A model generated the notes under the pieces. The model searched no databases. It was given only the letters and a program-made list of their open reading frames with translations, and was not told the origin of the DNA. Source: Shewanella benthica KT99 (GTDB lineage: Bacteria; Pseudomonadota; Gammaproteobacteria; Enterobacterales; Shewanellaceae). From it: a stretch of DNA of 64,000 nt. Positions 17,420 through 26,014 of this stretch are shown here, piece by piece. A program made the position numbers and the translations under genes. Location: positions 62,001 to 126,000 of the forward strand of contig NZ_ABIC01000002.1 of NCBI RefSeq assembly GCF_000172075.1, in the 5' to 3' direction. Within the stretch, counting starts at the first letter, position 1; each line of letters opens with the position of its first letter.

Positions 17420-18526
17420 ATGAGAATTAGCATAAAGTTCAGGCTGATTTTTCTTATCTGTGCCATCATCAGTTATACATTGGGTTTTCAGCTGCTTCCA
17501 GAAAACCTTGATGGGGCAAATAGCCATCTCTATGTATTGGTCTTCTCAATGCTGTACTTCTTCATACTGCCGATTATCTATTGGTATTGCATCATCGAGG
17601 TGGGTAAGCAGAAGCTGTGGAAGATGCTACTCATTTTTAGCTTGAGTAGCTTGATGGCAAGGTTTAGCTTTCCGGCTGAAATAGCCAGTTATTTCGAGTT
17701 TATCGCCTGGCTGCGTTACCCGATAATTGCCATATTATTGGCTATCGAGTTATATCTGATGGTGAGTATCATCAAGGCGTTGTGGCAGGCGCGTAACTTA
17801 TCTGGTGATCCCAGAGTGCACATCTTGGATACTTTCCAAGAGGAAGACGATAAGAAACGTTCTTTGGCATTAGTCTTGGCGTCGGAGCCTGCGAGCTGGT
17901 ACTACGCCATTCCTTATTTGTCACGAAATCACGTCAGCGGTATCACCAATTTAAAATTGCGTTCAGCTGCCAGATGGCATTGGTTGATGATGACTCTGGC
18001 AACCCTTGCCATGGCTGCCTTAGCTTATGTGATTATCTCTCCCTGGAGTGAGTTACTGGCCATTATCGTGTCGAGCATTACTGGCTATGGTGTGATCATG
18101 CTGGCTGCTAATTATAGGATCTCAAGTCATTTCTCTATCTATGGACATCGAGACAAGCTGGTTATCAACAATAGTATCTGGGGCTTTATATCGATAAAAG
18201 TTGAGGATATAGCAAGTGTGGCATTGGGCCGCTACCCAAGAAAGGATGACAAGGAAGGGCTGCATTTTGGCTATGGTGATAGCAGCAATATCAAGTTGAG
18301 CTTTATCAGGCCTCAGAGTTATTTTGGCGGCATGGGTCAACTCACCGAGCGAGTCGATGTTATCGATATGCATGTATCTGAGCCTCAAGTATTAGCCGAT
18401 TATATCCAACAATATTCCGACAATATTTTTGCTAAAGATGGGCGGATGAGTCAGATCCAAGAGAGTGAACGCGCTTGTAAACCCGATGATTTCCAGGCTC
18501 AGGTTAACTCGGGTGTGGATCAATGA
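17420..18526 (+). CDS. Polytopic membrane protein of unknown function
   Basis: A 368-residue protein that I cannot place in a named family. Four hydrophobic helices occupy residues 8-120 (FRLIFLICAIISYTLGFQLL; LYVLVFSMLYFFILPIIYWY; MLLIFSLSSLMARF; YPIIAILLAIELYLMVSIIK). A soluble loop follows (about 120-190), then two more helices (WLMMTLATLAMAALAYVIIS; LLAIIVSSITGYGVIMLAA) and a C-terminal soluble domain (about 235-368) that alternates hydrophobic strands somewhat like bacterial PH domains. The interrupted gene upstream is also a membrane protein and may belong to the same unit. The GGGGG near the ATG is a likely ribosome site. Confidence 0.75.
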   Translation: MRISIKFRLIFLICAIISYTLGFQLLPENLDGANSHLYVLVFSMLYFFILPIIYWYCIIEVGKQKLWKMLLIFSLSSLMARFSFPAEIASYFEFIAWLRYPIIAILLAIELYLMVSIIKALWQARNLSGDPRVHILDTFQEEDDKKRSLALVLASEPASWYYAIPYLSRNHVSGITNLKLRSAARWHWLMMTLATLAMAALAYVIISPWSELLAIIVSSITGYGVIMLAANYRISSHFSIYGHRDKLVINNSIWGFISIKVEDIASVALGRYPRKDDKEGLHFGYGDSSNIKLSFIRPQSYFGGMGQLTERVDVIDMHVSEPQVLADYIQQYSDNIFAKDGRMSQIQESERACKPDDFQAQVNSGVDQ

Positions 18527-18690
18527 CTAAGTGTGTGTTAACTGACTTCAGTTTGTTATGCCATATAGCGATTTACTCTTATAGCTTGATGTTTTCTTCA
18601 TAGATTAGGTTAGACTTTACGCTGCTGCATTTTTTTATAGATATTTCATTTTTACATCTTCTTTGTTCATTATTTAAGAGTTTACGTCAT

Positions 18691-19461
18691 ATGCGTTATG
18701 AAGTTTGGGAACAGCTTAGGGTCGAAGCAGAAGACTTGGTTCGTAAGGAGCCCTTGCTTGCCAGTCATGTTTATTCATCGATTCTCAATCACGATTGTCT
18801 GGGTTCGGCGCTCAGCTTTATCGTGGCCAATAAACTCTCAGATGGAGTGGTATCGCCTTTTACTTTCCGTGAGCTGTTCGATAAAGCCTTCATCCATTGC
18901 GAGCAGATGCTAACCTATGTGGCCACAGACATTAAGGCGGTGAAGGAGCGCGATCCCGCGGTGGTGAGTTACCTGACCGTTATCTTGAACCTCAAGGGGT
19001 TCCAGGCTATTCAGGTGCATCGCCTGGCGAATTGTCTTTGGAGTCAGGGCCGCACCGAATTAGCGCAATTTATTCAGAGCCGTAACTCGGAAGTATTCGG
19101 TGTCGATATTCATCCGGCCTGTAAGATGGGCACTGGCATCATGTTTGACCACGCTACGGGGATTGTCATAGGTGAGACTGCGGTTATTGAAAATAATGTG
19201 TCTCTGCTTCAAGGAGTGACATTAGGTGGTACGGGAAATCAGCAGGGTGATCGTCATCCCAAGATCCGTGCAGGTGTGATGATCGGTGCCGGTGCTAAAG
19301 TATTGGGTAATATCGAGGTTGGCGAAGGTGCCAAGATCGGCGCAGGCTCTGTGGTATTGAGCGATGTGGCTTGCCACACTACAGTTGTAGGTGTGCCAGC
19401 AAAAGTCGTCGGTAAGCCCGAGTCTATATGCCCGGCAAAGACGATGGAACAAAACATATAA
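18691..19461 (+). CDS. cysE: Serine O-acetyltransferase
   Basis: A 256-residue cytosolic enzyme that acetylates L-serine with acetyl-CoA, the committed step of cysteine synthesis. The N-terminal helical half (to about 140) includes LLASHVYSSILNHDCLGSAL. The C-terminal left-handed beta-helix has hexapeptide repeats (HPACKMGTGIMFDHATGIVI; MIGAGAKVLGNIEVGEGAKI) and the catalytic DHATG and GDRHPKI segments. Homology to E. coli CysE is strong throughout; the tail ends SICPAKTMEQNI and lacks the longer E. coli end. It stands alone, and cysteine synthase is not adjacent. Confidence 0.96.
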   Translation: MRYEVWEQLRVEAEDLVRKEPLLASHVYSSILNHDCLGSALSFIVANKLSDGVVSPFTFRELFDKAFIHCEQMLTYVATDIKAVKERDPAVVSYLTVILNLKGFQAIQVHRLANCLWSQGRTELAQFIQSRNSEVFGVDIHPACKMGTGIMFDHATGIVIGETAVIENNVSLLQGVTLGGTGNQQGDRHPKIRAGVMIGAGAKVLGNIEVGEGAKIGAGSVVLSDVACHTTVVGVPAKVVGKPESICPAKTMEQNI

Positions 19462-19463
19462 CC

Positions 19464-19600
19464 TATTATTGAGCATCTGACCTTCGTTGGCGATCAGCTT
19501 ATCGATATCTTCATAAAATTGATTGCGATTGGGCAGGCCGATTAATGGATCATGGTGAGCTTGGTCGTGCCTCTCTCTAATCGTCTGCTTTGTGTGTGAT
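19464..19600 (-). pseudogene. Fragment of a GGDEF (diguanylate cyclase) gene
   Basis: The minus strand encodes, without stops, TKQTIRERHDQAHHDPLIGL followed by PNRNQFYEDIDKLIANEGQM. This is the linker and first strand of a GGDEF domain (the HHDPLTGLPNR signature). The catalytic GGDEF loop and everything after it are missing, and cysE begins to read in from the other side. The piece fills the short gap between convergent cysE and ilvY and is probably the scar of a deletion. Confidence 0.75.
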
Positions 19601-19605
19601 TTTAG

Positions 19606-20478
19606 TTATATCACTTTGAGAAAGGCCGCGACTATCGGGTCGTCTAATTTATTATTTCTGCAACAGCAACCTAGCTCGAAGGGTGGGATATCTATGGGGG
19701 TCGGGATGATCTGAATTCTATCTCGTACTGGACTGTTATTAATCACAATTTCAGGTGTGATACTCACCCCACATCCCAATGCCACCATAGAGGCTATTGC
19801 CTCTTGTCCCGAGACCTGAGCATAGATGTTGGGAATGAGGCCCAGCTGCTTAAACCAGTTGTCGATACGTCGTCTCCCCGGCCCATGTTCAGGCACGATA
19901 AAGGGCAGACGGTCCCAGGGAATATAAGACTCTGTTAATAATTCCTGAACCTGGCAGCGGTATGTTGGCGCTATGATGACCAGGGGAATGTCATCTATCT
20001 TGGCGAAGTGTAAGTTGTCGGGGAAAGGGTCTGGCAGGGCAGCGATGGCGATATCGACGCGGTTATTTTTCACTTCGCTCACTGCATTGGCGGCATCACC
20101 GGTCGTCAATGTTATTTCAACAAGGGGATGCTCGCGCCTGAAGCTATCGAGTAGCCCGGGAAGATGGCTATAGGCTGCAGTTACCGAGCAATAGAGGTTC
20201 AATCTGCCCCTGAGCAGATCTTGCTTAAGATCAAGCTTAGTCTTGAGCTTGCTCCAGTGATCTAAGGTCTGCTCGGCGAAGTGGCGATATTCGACGCCGG
20301 CGCTGGTCAGGGCAACACTGCGGTTATCTCGGAGGAAAAGCTTGGCACCCACCTCATCTTCCAGCCTCTGCATGACTCGACTCAGGGTAGAAGGACTGAC
20401 ATGCATGGCCTGAGCCGTTCGGGAAAAATGCAGACTTTCCGATAGGTGCAGGTAAAGTTTGATTGTTTTTATATCCAT
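19606..20478 (-). CDS. ilvY: LysR-type activator of ilvC
   Basis: A 290-residue LysR regulator divergent from ilvC, the arrangement known for IlvY. Its DNA-binding domain reads MDIKTIKLYLHLSESLHFSR followed by TAQAMHVSPSTLSRVMQRLE; the effector domain fills residues 90-290. IlvY senses acetolactate or acetohydroxybutyrate, the substrates of ketol-acid reductoisomerase, and activates ilvC while repressing itself. A TTGCA-AAAAA-TGCAA inverted repeat lies 38 bases before its start, suitable as the shared operator. Confidence 0.95.
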   Translation of the reverse strand: MDIKTIKLYLHLSESLHFSRTAQAMHVSPSTLSRVMQRLEDEVGAKLFLRDNRSVALTSAGVEYRHFAEQTLDHWSKLKTKLDLKQDLLRGRLNLYCSVTAAYSHLPGLLDSFRREHPLVEITLTTGDAANAVSEVKNNRVDIAIAALPDPFPDNLHFAKIDDIPLVIIAPTYRCQVQELLTESYIPWDRLPFIVPEHGPGRRRIDNWFKQLGLIPNIYAQVSGQEAIASMVALGCGVSITPEIVINNSPVRDRIQIIPTPIDIPPFELGCCCRNNKLDDPIVAAFLKVI

Positions 20479-20516
20479 TTTTACCTATCAGCATGCAGGG
20501 GCGGAGCTAATCAGTG

Positions 20517-20531
20517 TTGCAAAAAATGCAA
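20517..20531. promoter_or_regulatory. Probable IlvY operator in the ilvY-ilvC intergenic region
   Basis: TTGCAAAAAATGCAA is an inverted repeat with 5-bp arms and fits the LysR T-N11-A rule. It is about 33 bases upstream of a TATAAT -10 box for ilvC. IlvY in E. coli binds tandem sites of this general type in the same gap. Confidence 0.6.
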
Positions 20532-20563
20532 TGTAGTATTCCGAATATATCATTTTAAGCAAT

Positions 20564-20569
20564 TATAAT
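20564..20569 (+). promoter_or_regulatory. -10 box of the ilvC promoter
   Basis: A perfect TATAAT without a good TTGACA at the right distance upstream, as expected for a promoter that depends on the IlvY activator. Confidence 0.5.
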
Positions 20570-20666
20570 CATGGGCTATAGTGAACTCAATTACCGCTCC
20601 TGCACATAAACAGTTAAGTGCTTCGAGCAACTTCCCTATATTTCAGACCAGAAGGTGGTACATCAG

Positions 20667-22148
20667 ATGGCTAACTATTTTAACTCTCTGAACTTGCGTC
20701 AACAATTAGAACAGCTGGCTCAGTGCCGTTTTATGGATAGTAATGAGTTTAGCCAAGGCTGCGATTTCATTAAGGGTTGGAATATCGTCATCCTGGGTTG
20801 TGGTGCACAGGGGCTCAACCAAGGTTTGAATATGCGTGACTCAGGCTTGAATATCGCTTATGCACTTCGCGCCGAGGCGATCGAAGAGAAGCGTGCTTCA
20901 TATCAAAAGGCCACCGGCAATGGTTTCCGCGTCGGCACTATCGAAGAGCTTATTCCCGATGCCGATCTTGTGCTTAACCTGACACCGGATAAGCAGCACA
21001 CTAACGCCGTGACTAGTGTAATGCCACTAATGAAGCAAGGAGCCACACTTTCCTACTCTCACGGTTTTAATATCGTGGAAGAGGGCATGCAGGTTCGTGA
21101 AGATATTACCGTCATCATGGTTGCCCCTAAGTGTCCGGGTACCGAGGTACGTGAAGAGTATAAACGTGGTTTCGGCGTACCGACTCTGATTGCGGTTCAC
21201 CCTGAGAATGATCCTAAGTCTCAAGGTTTTGATATCGCTAAGGCGTATGCCAGCGCAATTGGTGGCGACCGTGCGGGTGTGCTTCACTCATCATTTATTG
21301 CCGAAGTTAAGTCTGATCTTATGGGTGAACAGACCATTCTCTGTGGCATGCTACAAACTGGCGCCATCTTAGGTTACGAGAAGATGGTTAGCGATGGCGT
21401 AGAGCCAGGCTATGCGGCTAAACTTATTCAGCAAGGTTGGGAGACCACCACTGAAGCGCTAAAGCATGGTGGCATCACCAACATGATGGATCGCCTGTCT
21501 AACCCAGCCAAGATCAAGGCATTCGATATGGCTGAAGAACTTAAAGTCATGCTTGCACCTCTGTTCGAGAAGCACATGGATGACATCATAGCGGGTGAGT
21601 TCTCTCGCACCATGATGCTCGATTGGGCCAACGATGATGCAAACTTACTTAAATGGCGCGCCGCAACCGGTGAAACCGCCTTCGAAAATGCCCCCGTTAG
21701 CGATGAAGATATCGACGAGCAAACCTATTTCGATAAGGGTATCTTCCTTGTCGCCATGATCAAGGCCGGTGTCGAGCTTGCGTTCGATACTATGACGTCT
21801 GCAGGCATAGTCGCAGAGTCGGCTTATTATGAGTCGCTACATGAAACACCACTCATCGCTAACACCATTGCACGTAAGCGTCTCTACGAGATGAACGTGG
21901 TTATCTCAGATACCGCCGAGTATGGATGTTACCTGTTTAATCACGCCGCAGTGCCTATGTTGCGTGACTTCGTCAATGCCATGTCTCCTGAGTACTTAGG
22001 TCGCGGACTAAGCGATAGCAGTAATGGTGTCGATAACCAACGCCTGATCGAAGTCAATGCCGCCATTCGTGGTACTGGCGTGGAGAAGATTGGTGCCGAG
22101 CTACGTGGTCATATGACGGCTATGCAGCAAATCGTCGAAGAGAAGTAA
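20667..22148 (+). CDS. ilvC: Ketol-acid reductoisomerase (class II)
   Basis: A 493-residue NADPH- and Mg-dependent enzyme converting acetolactate and acetohydroxybutyrate to the dihydroxy acids in valine and isoleucine synthesis. The length marks the long, class II enzyme with a duplicated knotted C-terminal domain (E. coli has 491). Seen are the Rossmann turn [20 protein letters not shown], the [20 protein letters not shown] loop, and the metal-binding acidic helices [16 protein letters not shown] and [23 protein letters not shown] is preferred to an upstream in-frame GTG because [17 protein letters not shown] is the family start; AAGGTGG precedes it. Expression is probably activated by divergent ilvY. 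Confidence 0.98.
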   Translation: MANYFNSLNLRQQLEQLAQCRFMDSNEFSQGCDFIKGWNIVILGCGAQGLNQGLNMRDSGLNIAYALRAEAIEEKRASYQKATGNGFRVGTIEELIPDADLVLNLTPDKQHTNAVTSVMPLMKQGATLSYSHGFNIVEEGMQVREDITVIMVAPKCPGTEVREEYKRGFGVPTLIAVHPENDPKSQGFDIAKAYASAIGGDRAGVLHSSFIAEVKSDLMGEQTILCGMLQTGAILGYEKMVSDGVEPGYAAKLIQQGWETTTEALKHGGITNMMDRLSNPAKIKAFDMAEELKVMLAPLFEKHMDDIIAGEFSRTMMLDWANDDANLLKWRAATGETAFENAPVSDEDIDEQTYFDKGIFLVAMIKAGVELAFDTMTSAGIVAESAYYESLHETPLIANTIARKRLYEMNVVISDTAEYGCYLFNHAAVPMLRDFVNAMSPEYLGRGLSDSSNGVDNQRLIEVNAAIRGTGVEKIGAELRGHMTAMQQIVEEK

Positions 22149-22355
22149 AAGATAATTTCAACATTGAGGCTAGGCTAACCGAAAAATCAAAGGATCATTT
22201 TTGGCGTATCGTTTGAATAATGAAACTAAGTGTTTCTTCTCGGTAAAAGGTTTTTGTTGTGTTTTTTATTGGCTTTGTGGTATTGATTAATGGTCTCGCG
22301 ATCTTAATCGAGAAAACACCGAATTCAAGCAAACTAATTAGGAAACAGTCAAAGC

Positions 22356-22445
22356 ATGTTAAACTTGGCAGCCCTACTCATTATTGAGATTGTTACCGTG
22401 GTGATTATTAGATCACAGCGGGGGGCTCCCATGGCGCATCGATAA
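22356..22445 (+). CDS. ilvL: ilv operon leader peptide
   Basis: A 29-codon frame that reads MLNLAALLIIEIVTVVIIRS and then QRGAPMAHR. Fourteen of the first 18 residues are Leu, Ile, Val or Ala, the regulatory amino acids of the operon. It lies just before a strong GC-rich terminator, exactly as in ribosome-mediated attenuation of ilvGMEDA. Stalling at the Leu/Ile/Val codons when charged tRNAs are scarce would let the GCGGGGGGCTCCC segment pair with the C-run of the terminator and open it. The AGGA site is somewhat far (12-13 bases) from the ATG. Confidence 0.9.
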   Translation: MLNLAALLIIEIVTVVIIRSQRGAPMAHR

Positions 22446-22470
22446 ACCTGATTAGGTAAAGATTGCAACT

Positions 22471-22503
22471 AACCCCCCGCTCCGCAAGGACCGGGGGGTT
22501 TTT
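22471..22503 (+). terminator. Attenuator terminator of ilvGMEDA
   Basis: AACCCCCCG pairs with CGGGGGGTT, followed by TTTTT counted from the stem end. It lies 25 bases after the leader peptide stop. A G-rich stretch near the end of ilvL can pair with the C-run as antiterminator. Confidence 0.92.
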
Positions 22504-22540
22504 CGTTTAAAGCCCGACTAAGAAAGATGCAAAATGGCTT

Positions 22541-22808
22541 GATACCATTCCGAGTAAGTATCTGATCATTCAGCGGGAGTTCAAAGCACTGTAGGCAAGG
22601 CGAATGTTGGAAGCTAATAGTTATTCTATATCGAGAACATTCAACGTAGCATAAAGGGCTTTGAAACCCGCACTGCGTGAGGCTCTCAGTGTTTCCACTT
22701 CGTTGTTGCATTGACTTAAAAGGGAATAACCATTTCCTCATCAATGCGCCTTGAATTGAAAAAACTGAGAGTCTCTGAATTGACCAGATACTTATATGGA
22801 ATGGTATT
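22541..22808. repeat. MITE-like element with terminal inverted repeats
   Basis: The ends are inverted copies of each other. The left 27 bases (22541-22567, starting GATACCATTCC) match the reverse complement of the right 27 bases (22782-22808) at 22 positions, with AAGTATCTG perfectly shared. The interior of about 215 bases has no gene, and carries further partial symmetry (GGGAGTTCAAAGC against GGGCTTTGAAACCC). The size and form are those of a non-autonomous mobile repeat; I recall similar intergenic elements in Shewanella genomes. It lies in the mRNA leader between the attenuator and ilvG. Confidence 0.75.
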
Positions 22809-22852
22809 CCCCTACAAATACTGAACCGCTAAGGTTCGGCACAGAGTGAGAG

Positions 22853-24577
22853 ATGCAGATGGAACAAGGGCAGACACAGCAAGGTAATTCTGAGGCAGGA
22901 CAAGCGGATAGTGGGCAGATGATGCGCGGCGCCGATGCCGTGATCAAGGTGTTAGTCGACCATGGGGTGACGAATATTTTTGGTTATCCTGGCGGCGCCA
23001 TCATGCCTATTTATGATGCGCTTTACGGTGCGCCAGTGGAACACCTTCTGAGTCGTCATGAGCAGGGAGCCGCATTTGCAGCCTTAGGTTATGCCCGCGC
23101 GACAGGCAAGACTGGAGTGTGTTTCGCGACATCGGGTCCGGGAGCGACCAATTTGGTGACCTCATTAGCCGATGCCTTGCTCGATTCGGTTCCTGTTGTC
23201 GCCATCACAGGCCAGGTATCTACCGCCGTGATTGGCACAGATGCCTTCCAGGAGATCGATGTTTTAGGTATGTCGCTGTCGTGCACTAAGCACAGTTTCA
23301 TGGTGACCGAAATAGAGCAGCTAGTCCCCACCCTGTATAAGGCGTTCGAGATTGCGGCTTCGGGGCGTCCGGGTCCTGTGCTGGTGGATATTCCTAAAGA
23401 TATCCAAATCGCTATGTTCGAGTACTCTACTCCCATTCAGGAGAAGTACCCTCAGCCTCAAGCTGATCCCAGCAAGCTCGATGATGCATTGATTCTGCTC
23501 AAGCAAGCCAATAAACCTATGCTCTATGTAGGAGGCGGCGTAGGTATGGCAAGAGCGGTTCCTCAATTGCGTGCATTTATCCAGGCAACGGGTGTGCCCT
23601 CGGTAGCAACCTTAAAAGGCCTGGGTACCATAGAAAAAGACACGTCGGGTTATCTGGGCATGTTAGGCATGCATGGCTCCAAGGCGGCCAATATTGCCGT
23701 CCAGGAGTGTGACCTGTTAATCGTGGTCGGCGCTCGTTTCGATGATCGGGTTACCGGTCGTTTAGCGTCCTTTGCCGAGCATGCCAAGGTGATTCATTTA
23801 GATATCGATGCGGCGGAGCTCGGTAAGCTACGCCTGCCGGAAGTGGCCATCGCCGGCGATCTACGTCAGGTGTTGCCCGCATTGACGACCGAGTTGGCTA
23901 TTGCTCCCTGGTGCGAAGAGGTTGAGCAACTGAAAGCCGAGCATAAGTGGAAATACGATCGCCCCGGTGAGCTAATATTCGCCCCCGCCATGTTGAAGCG
24001 CTTAGCCGATAAATTGCCGGAAGATAGCGTGGTGACTTGCGATGTTGGCCAGCACCAGATGTGGGTGGCGCAGCATATGTGGTTCCGTAATCCTGAAGAT
24101 CACCTGTCGAGCTCGGGTCTGGGTACTATGGGCTTCGGTCTTCCTGCCGGCATCGGCGCTAAGGTGTCCCGTCCCGATGCGACCGTAGTGGTCGTCTCCG
24201 GCGATGGCTCGTTTATGATGAATGTGCAGGAACTGACTACCATCAAACGCCGTAAGTTGGCGGTTAAAATCTTGCTGATAGACAACCAGAAACTGGGCAT
24301 GGTGAAGCAGTGGCAGCAGCTCTTCTTCGAGGAGCGTTACAGCGAGACTGATCTTTCCGATAACCCAGACTTTGTCACCTTGGCATCGGCATTCGATATA
24401 CCCGGCCGCACCATCACCACCACAGATCAAGTAGAAGAAGCGTTAGATCATTTAATTAGCTGCGAAGGCCCATATCTGCTGCATGTGAGAATTGATGATG
24501 CTCACAATGTTTGGCCTTTAGTCCCACCGGGGGCCAGTAACAGAGACATGATGGAAGAGATGGATAAACAGACTTAA
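22853..24577 (+). CDS. ilvG: Acetolactate synthase II, large subunit
   Basis: A 574-residue thiamine diphosphate enzyme making acetolactate or acetohydroxybutyrate. Domains in order: N-terminal TPP-binding pyrimidine domain ([20 protein letters not shown], with the catalytic Glu in [20 protein letters not shown]), central FAD-binding domain ([33 protein letters not shown]) and C-terminal diphosphate domain ([20 protein letters not shown] then [16 protein letters not shown]). It is uninterrupted, unlike the frameshifted E. coli K-12 gene. It has about 20 more N-terminal residues (Gln/Gly-rich) than E. coli IlvG; a start at either of two nearby ATGs is possible. IlvM, its small subunit, follows. 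Confidence 0.97.
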   Translation: MQMEQGQTQQGNSEAGQADSGQMMRGADAVIKVLVDHGVTNIFGYPGGAIMPIYDALYGAPVEHLLSRHEQGAAFAALGYARATGKTGVCFATSGPGATNLVTSLADALLDSVPVVAITGQVSTAVIGTDAFQEIDVLGMSLSCTKHSFMVTEIEQLVPTLYKAFEIAASGRPGPVLVDIPKDIQIAMFEYSTPIQEKYPQPQADPSKLDDALILLKQANKPMLYVGGGVGMARAVPQLRAFIQATGVPSVATLKGLGTIEKDTSGYLGMLGMHGSKAANIAVQECDLLIVVGARFDDRVTGRLASFAEHAKVIHLDIDAAELGKLRLPEVAIAGDLRQVLPALTTELAIAPWCEEVEQLKAEHKWKYDRPGELIFAPAMLKRLADKLPEDSVVTCDVGQHQMWVAQHMWFRNPEDHLSSSGLGTMGFGLPAGIGAKVSRPDATVVVVSGDGSFMMNVQELTTIKRRKLAVKILLIDNQKLGMVKQWQQLFFEERYSETDLSDNPDFVTLASAFDIPGRTITTTDQVEEALDHLISCEGPYLLHVRIDDAHNVWPLVPPGASNRDMMEEMDKQT

Positions 24578-24616
24578 AGCACAACGCAGGTATGAACCAG
24601 TGGATAGGGAGTAGAG

Positions 24617-24844
24617 ATGAGTTATCAATTGAGCTTAACCTTAGTGCAGCAGCCTGAAGTGTTGGAGCGTGTATTGAGAGTGGTGCGCCATCGCGGCTTT
24701 AAAGTGACCAAGATGGAGATGCAGTTAGAAGGTGATCAAGGTGTTCGACTCGCTATGCATGTCGAGAGTGAGCGGGCCATCGAGCTGCTGACTAATCAGC
24801 TCGATAAGCTTTTCGATGTGATTGATTGCCGGGTACAGGCTTAA
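24617..24844 (+). CDS. ilvM: Acetolactate synthase II, small subunit
   Basis: A 75-residue single ACT-like domain (MSYQLSLTLVQQPEVLERVL followed by RVVRHRGFKVTKMEMQ). It activates and stabilises the IlvG large subunit. The short length is that of IlvM, not of the longer IlvN or IlvH. It lies 39 bases after ilvG and 81 bases before ilvE in the operon. Confidence 0.93.
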   Translation: MSYQLSLTLVQQPEVLERVLRVVRHRGFKVTKMEMQLEGDQGVRLAMHVESERAIELLTNQLDKLFDVIDCRVQA

Positions 24845-24925
24845 GGCTTCTAGATTAGCGATAATAGCAAAGTAAACAGTTAACGCCTGTTGCAGTGAAT
24901 ATTGACAGAGAGTGAGGAAATAGAG

Positions 24926-25849
24926 ATGGCCACGAAGCGAGTAGAGTTTATATGGTTCAATGGTGAGATAATGCCTTGGGCTGATGCCAAGGTGCATGTG
25001 ATGTCTCATGGTTTACATTATGGCTCTTCTGTCTTCGAAGGGATCCGTGTCTATGATACCCACCTAGGCCCGGCGGGATTCCGCCTTACCGATCATATTC
25101 AGCGTCTGTTCGATTCGGCTAAGATCTACCGTATGCCAATTCCCTATACACATGATGAGCTTATGTTGGCCTGTCGTGACAGCGTGCAGAAGAATGGTCT
25201 CAAGAGTGCCTACATTCGTCCTTTGGCTTTTTATGGTGATGTAGGCATGGGGATAACCCCACCTAAAGATGCCGTGTGTGATGTCATGGTTGCGGCCTTC
25301 CCCTGGGGCGCCTATCTAGGTGAAGACAGTCTGGAAGCTGGTGTTGATGTGGCTGTGAGCTCATGGAATCGTCTCGCACCCAATACCATACCTACCGGCG
25401 CTAAGGCCGGTGGTAACTACTTGTCATCGATTCAGATCTCCACCGAAGCCAAGCGTAACGGCTTCGATGAGGGCATAGCCCTAGATGTGAATGGTCTGGT
25501 CAGCGAAGGTGCTGGTGCTAACCTGTTCGTGGTCAAGAAAGGAAAAATCTATACACCGCCTTCGACGTCGGCCATCCTTATGGGCCTGACCCGAGATAGC
25601 ATCATCATCCTGGCTCGAGAGAAAGGTTATGAAGTGGTCGAAGAGGCCATGTCTCGTGAGTTTCTCTATCTCGCCGATGAGATGTTTATGACTGGCACCG
25701 CGGCTGAAATAGTGCCTGTGCGTAGCGTCGACAGAATCGATGTCGGCGCCGGTAAGCGTGGCCCCATCACTCAGTCGCTACAGGAAAGCTTCTTCGGCCT
25801 GTTCAGCGGTGAGACCGAAGACAAGTGGGGTTGGTTAGAAGTGCTTTAA
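24926..25849 (+). CDS. ilvE: Branched-chain amino acid aminotransferase
   Basis: A 307-residue fold-type IV PLP aminotransferase (E. coli 309) that makes the last step to valine, isoleucine and leucine. Family landmarks: FIWFNGEIMPWADAKVHVMS, HGLHYGSSVFEGIRVYDTHL, the PLP lysine region PTGAKAGGNYLSSIQISTEA, the ESLHET-free E-G-A-G-A-N-L-F motif (LVSEGAGANLFVVKKGKIYT) and the MTGTAAEIVPV loop. The ATG giving MATKRVEFIW follows GAGGAAA; an in-frame TTG upstream is less likely. Confidence 0.97.
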   Translation: MATKRVEFIWFNGEIMPWADAKVHVMSHGLHYGSSVFEGIRVYDTHLGPAGFRLTDHIQRLFDSAKIYRMPIPYTHDELMLACRDSVQKNGLKSAYIRPLAFYGDVGMGITPPKDAVCDVMVAAFPWGAYLGEDSLEAGVDVAVSSWNRLAPNTIPTGAKAGGNYLSSIQISTEAKRNGFDEGIALDVNGLVSEGAGANLFVVKKGKIYTPPSTSAILMGLTRDSIIILAREKGYEVVEEAMSREFLYLADEMFMTGTAAEIVPVRSVDRIDVGAGKRGPITQSLQESFFGLFSGETEDKWGWLEVL

Positions 25850-25856
25850 AAGAAGA

Positions 25857-25992
25857 CCCTAGGTTTTAGAACCTAGGTCCTAGGAAAGACAAAGAATAAA
25901 GACACTTAAGATGCATTCATTCTTAGGTTTAAGAATTAACTAGAAAGGTAACAGCAGAGGGCTCCTAGGCACTAGGAACTAGCACCCAGAAC
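25857..25992. repeat. CCTAGG-rich spacer between ilvE and ilvD
   Basis: Seven CTAG tetramers in about 130 bases, four of them within CCTAGG palindromes (CCTAGGTTTTAGAACCTAGG, TCCTAGGAAAG, CTCCTAGGCACTAGGAACTAG). Adjacent copies face each other and can form hairpins (CCTAGG TTTTAGAA CCTAGG). The stretch lies inside the ilv operon transcript and resembles the sequence before uvrD. Confidence 0.7.
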
Positions 25993-26014
25993 CTTCTCAA
26001 TAAGGACAATCGCA

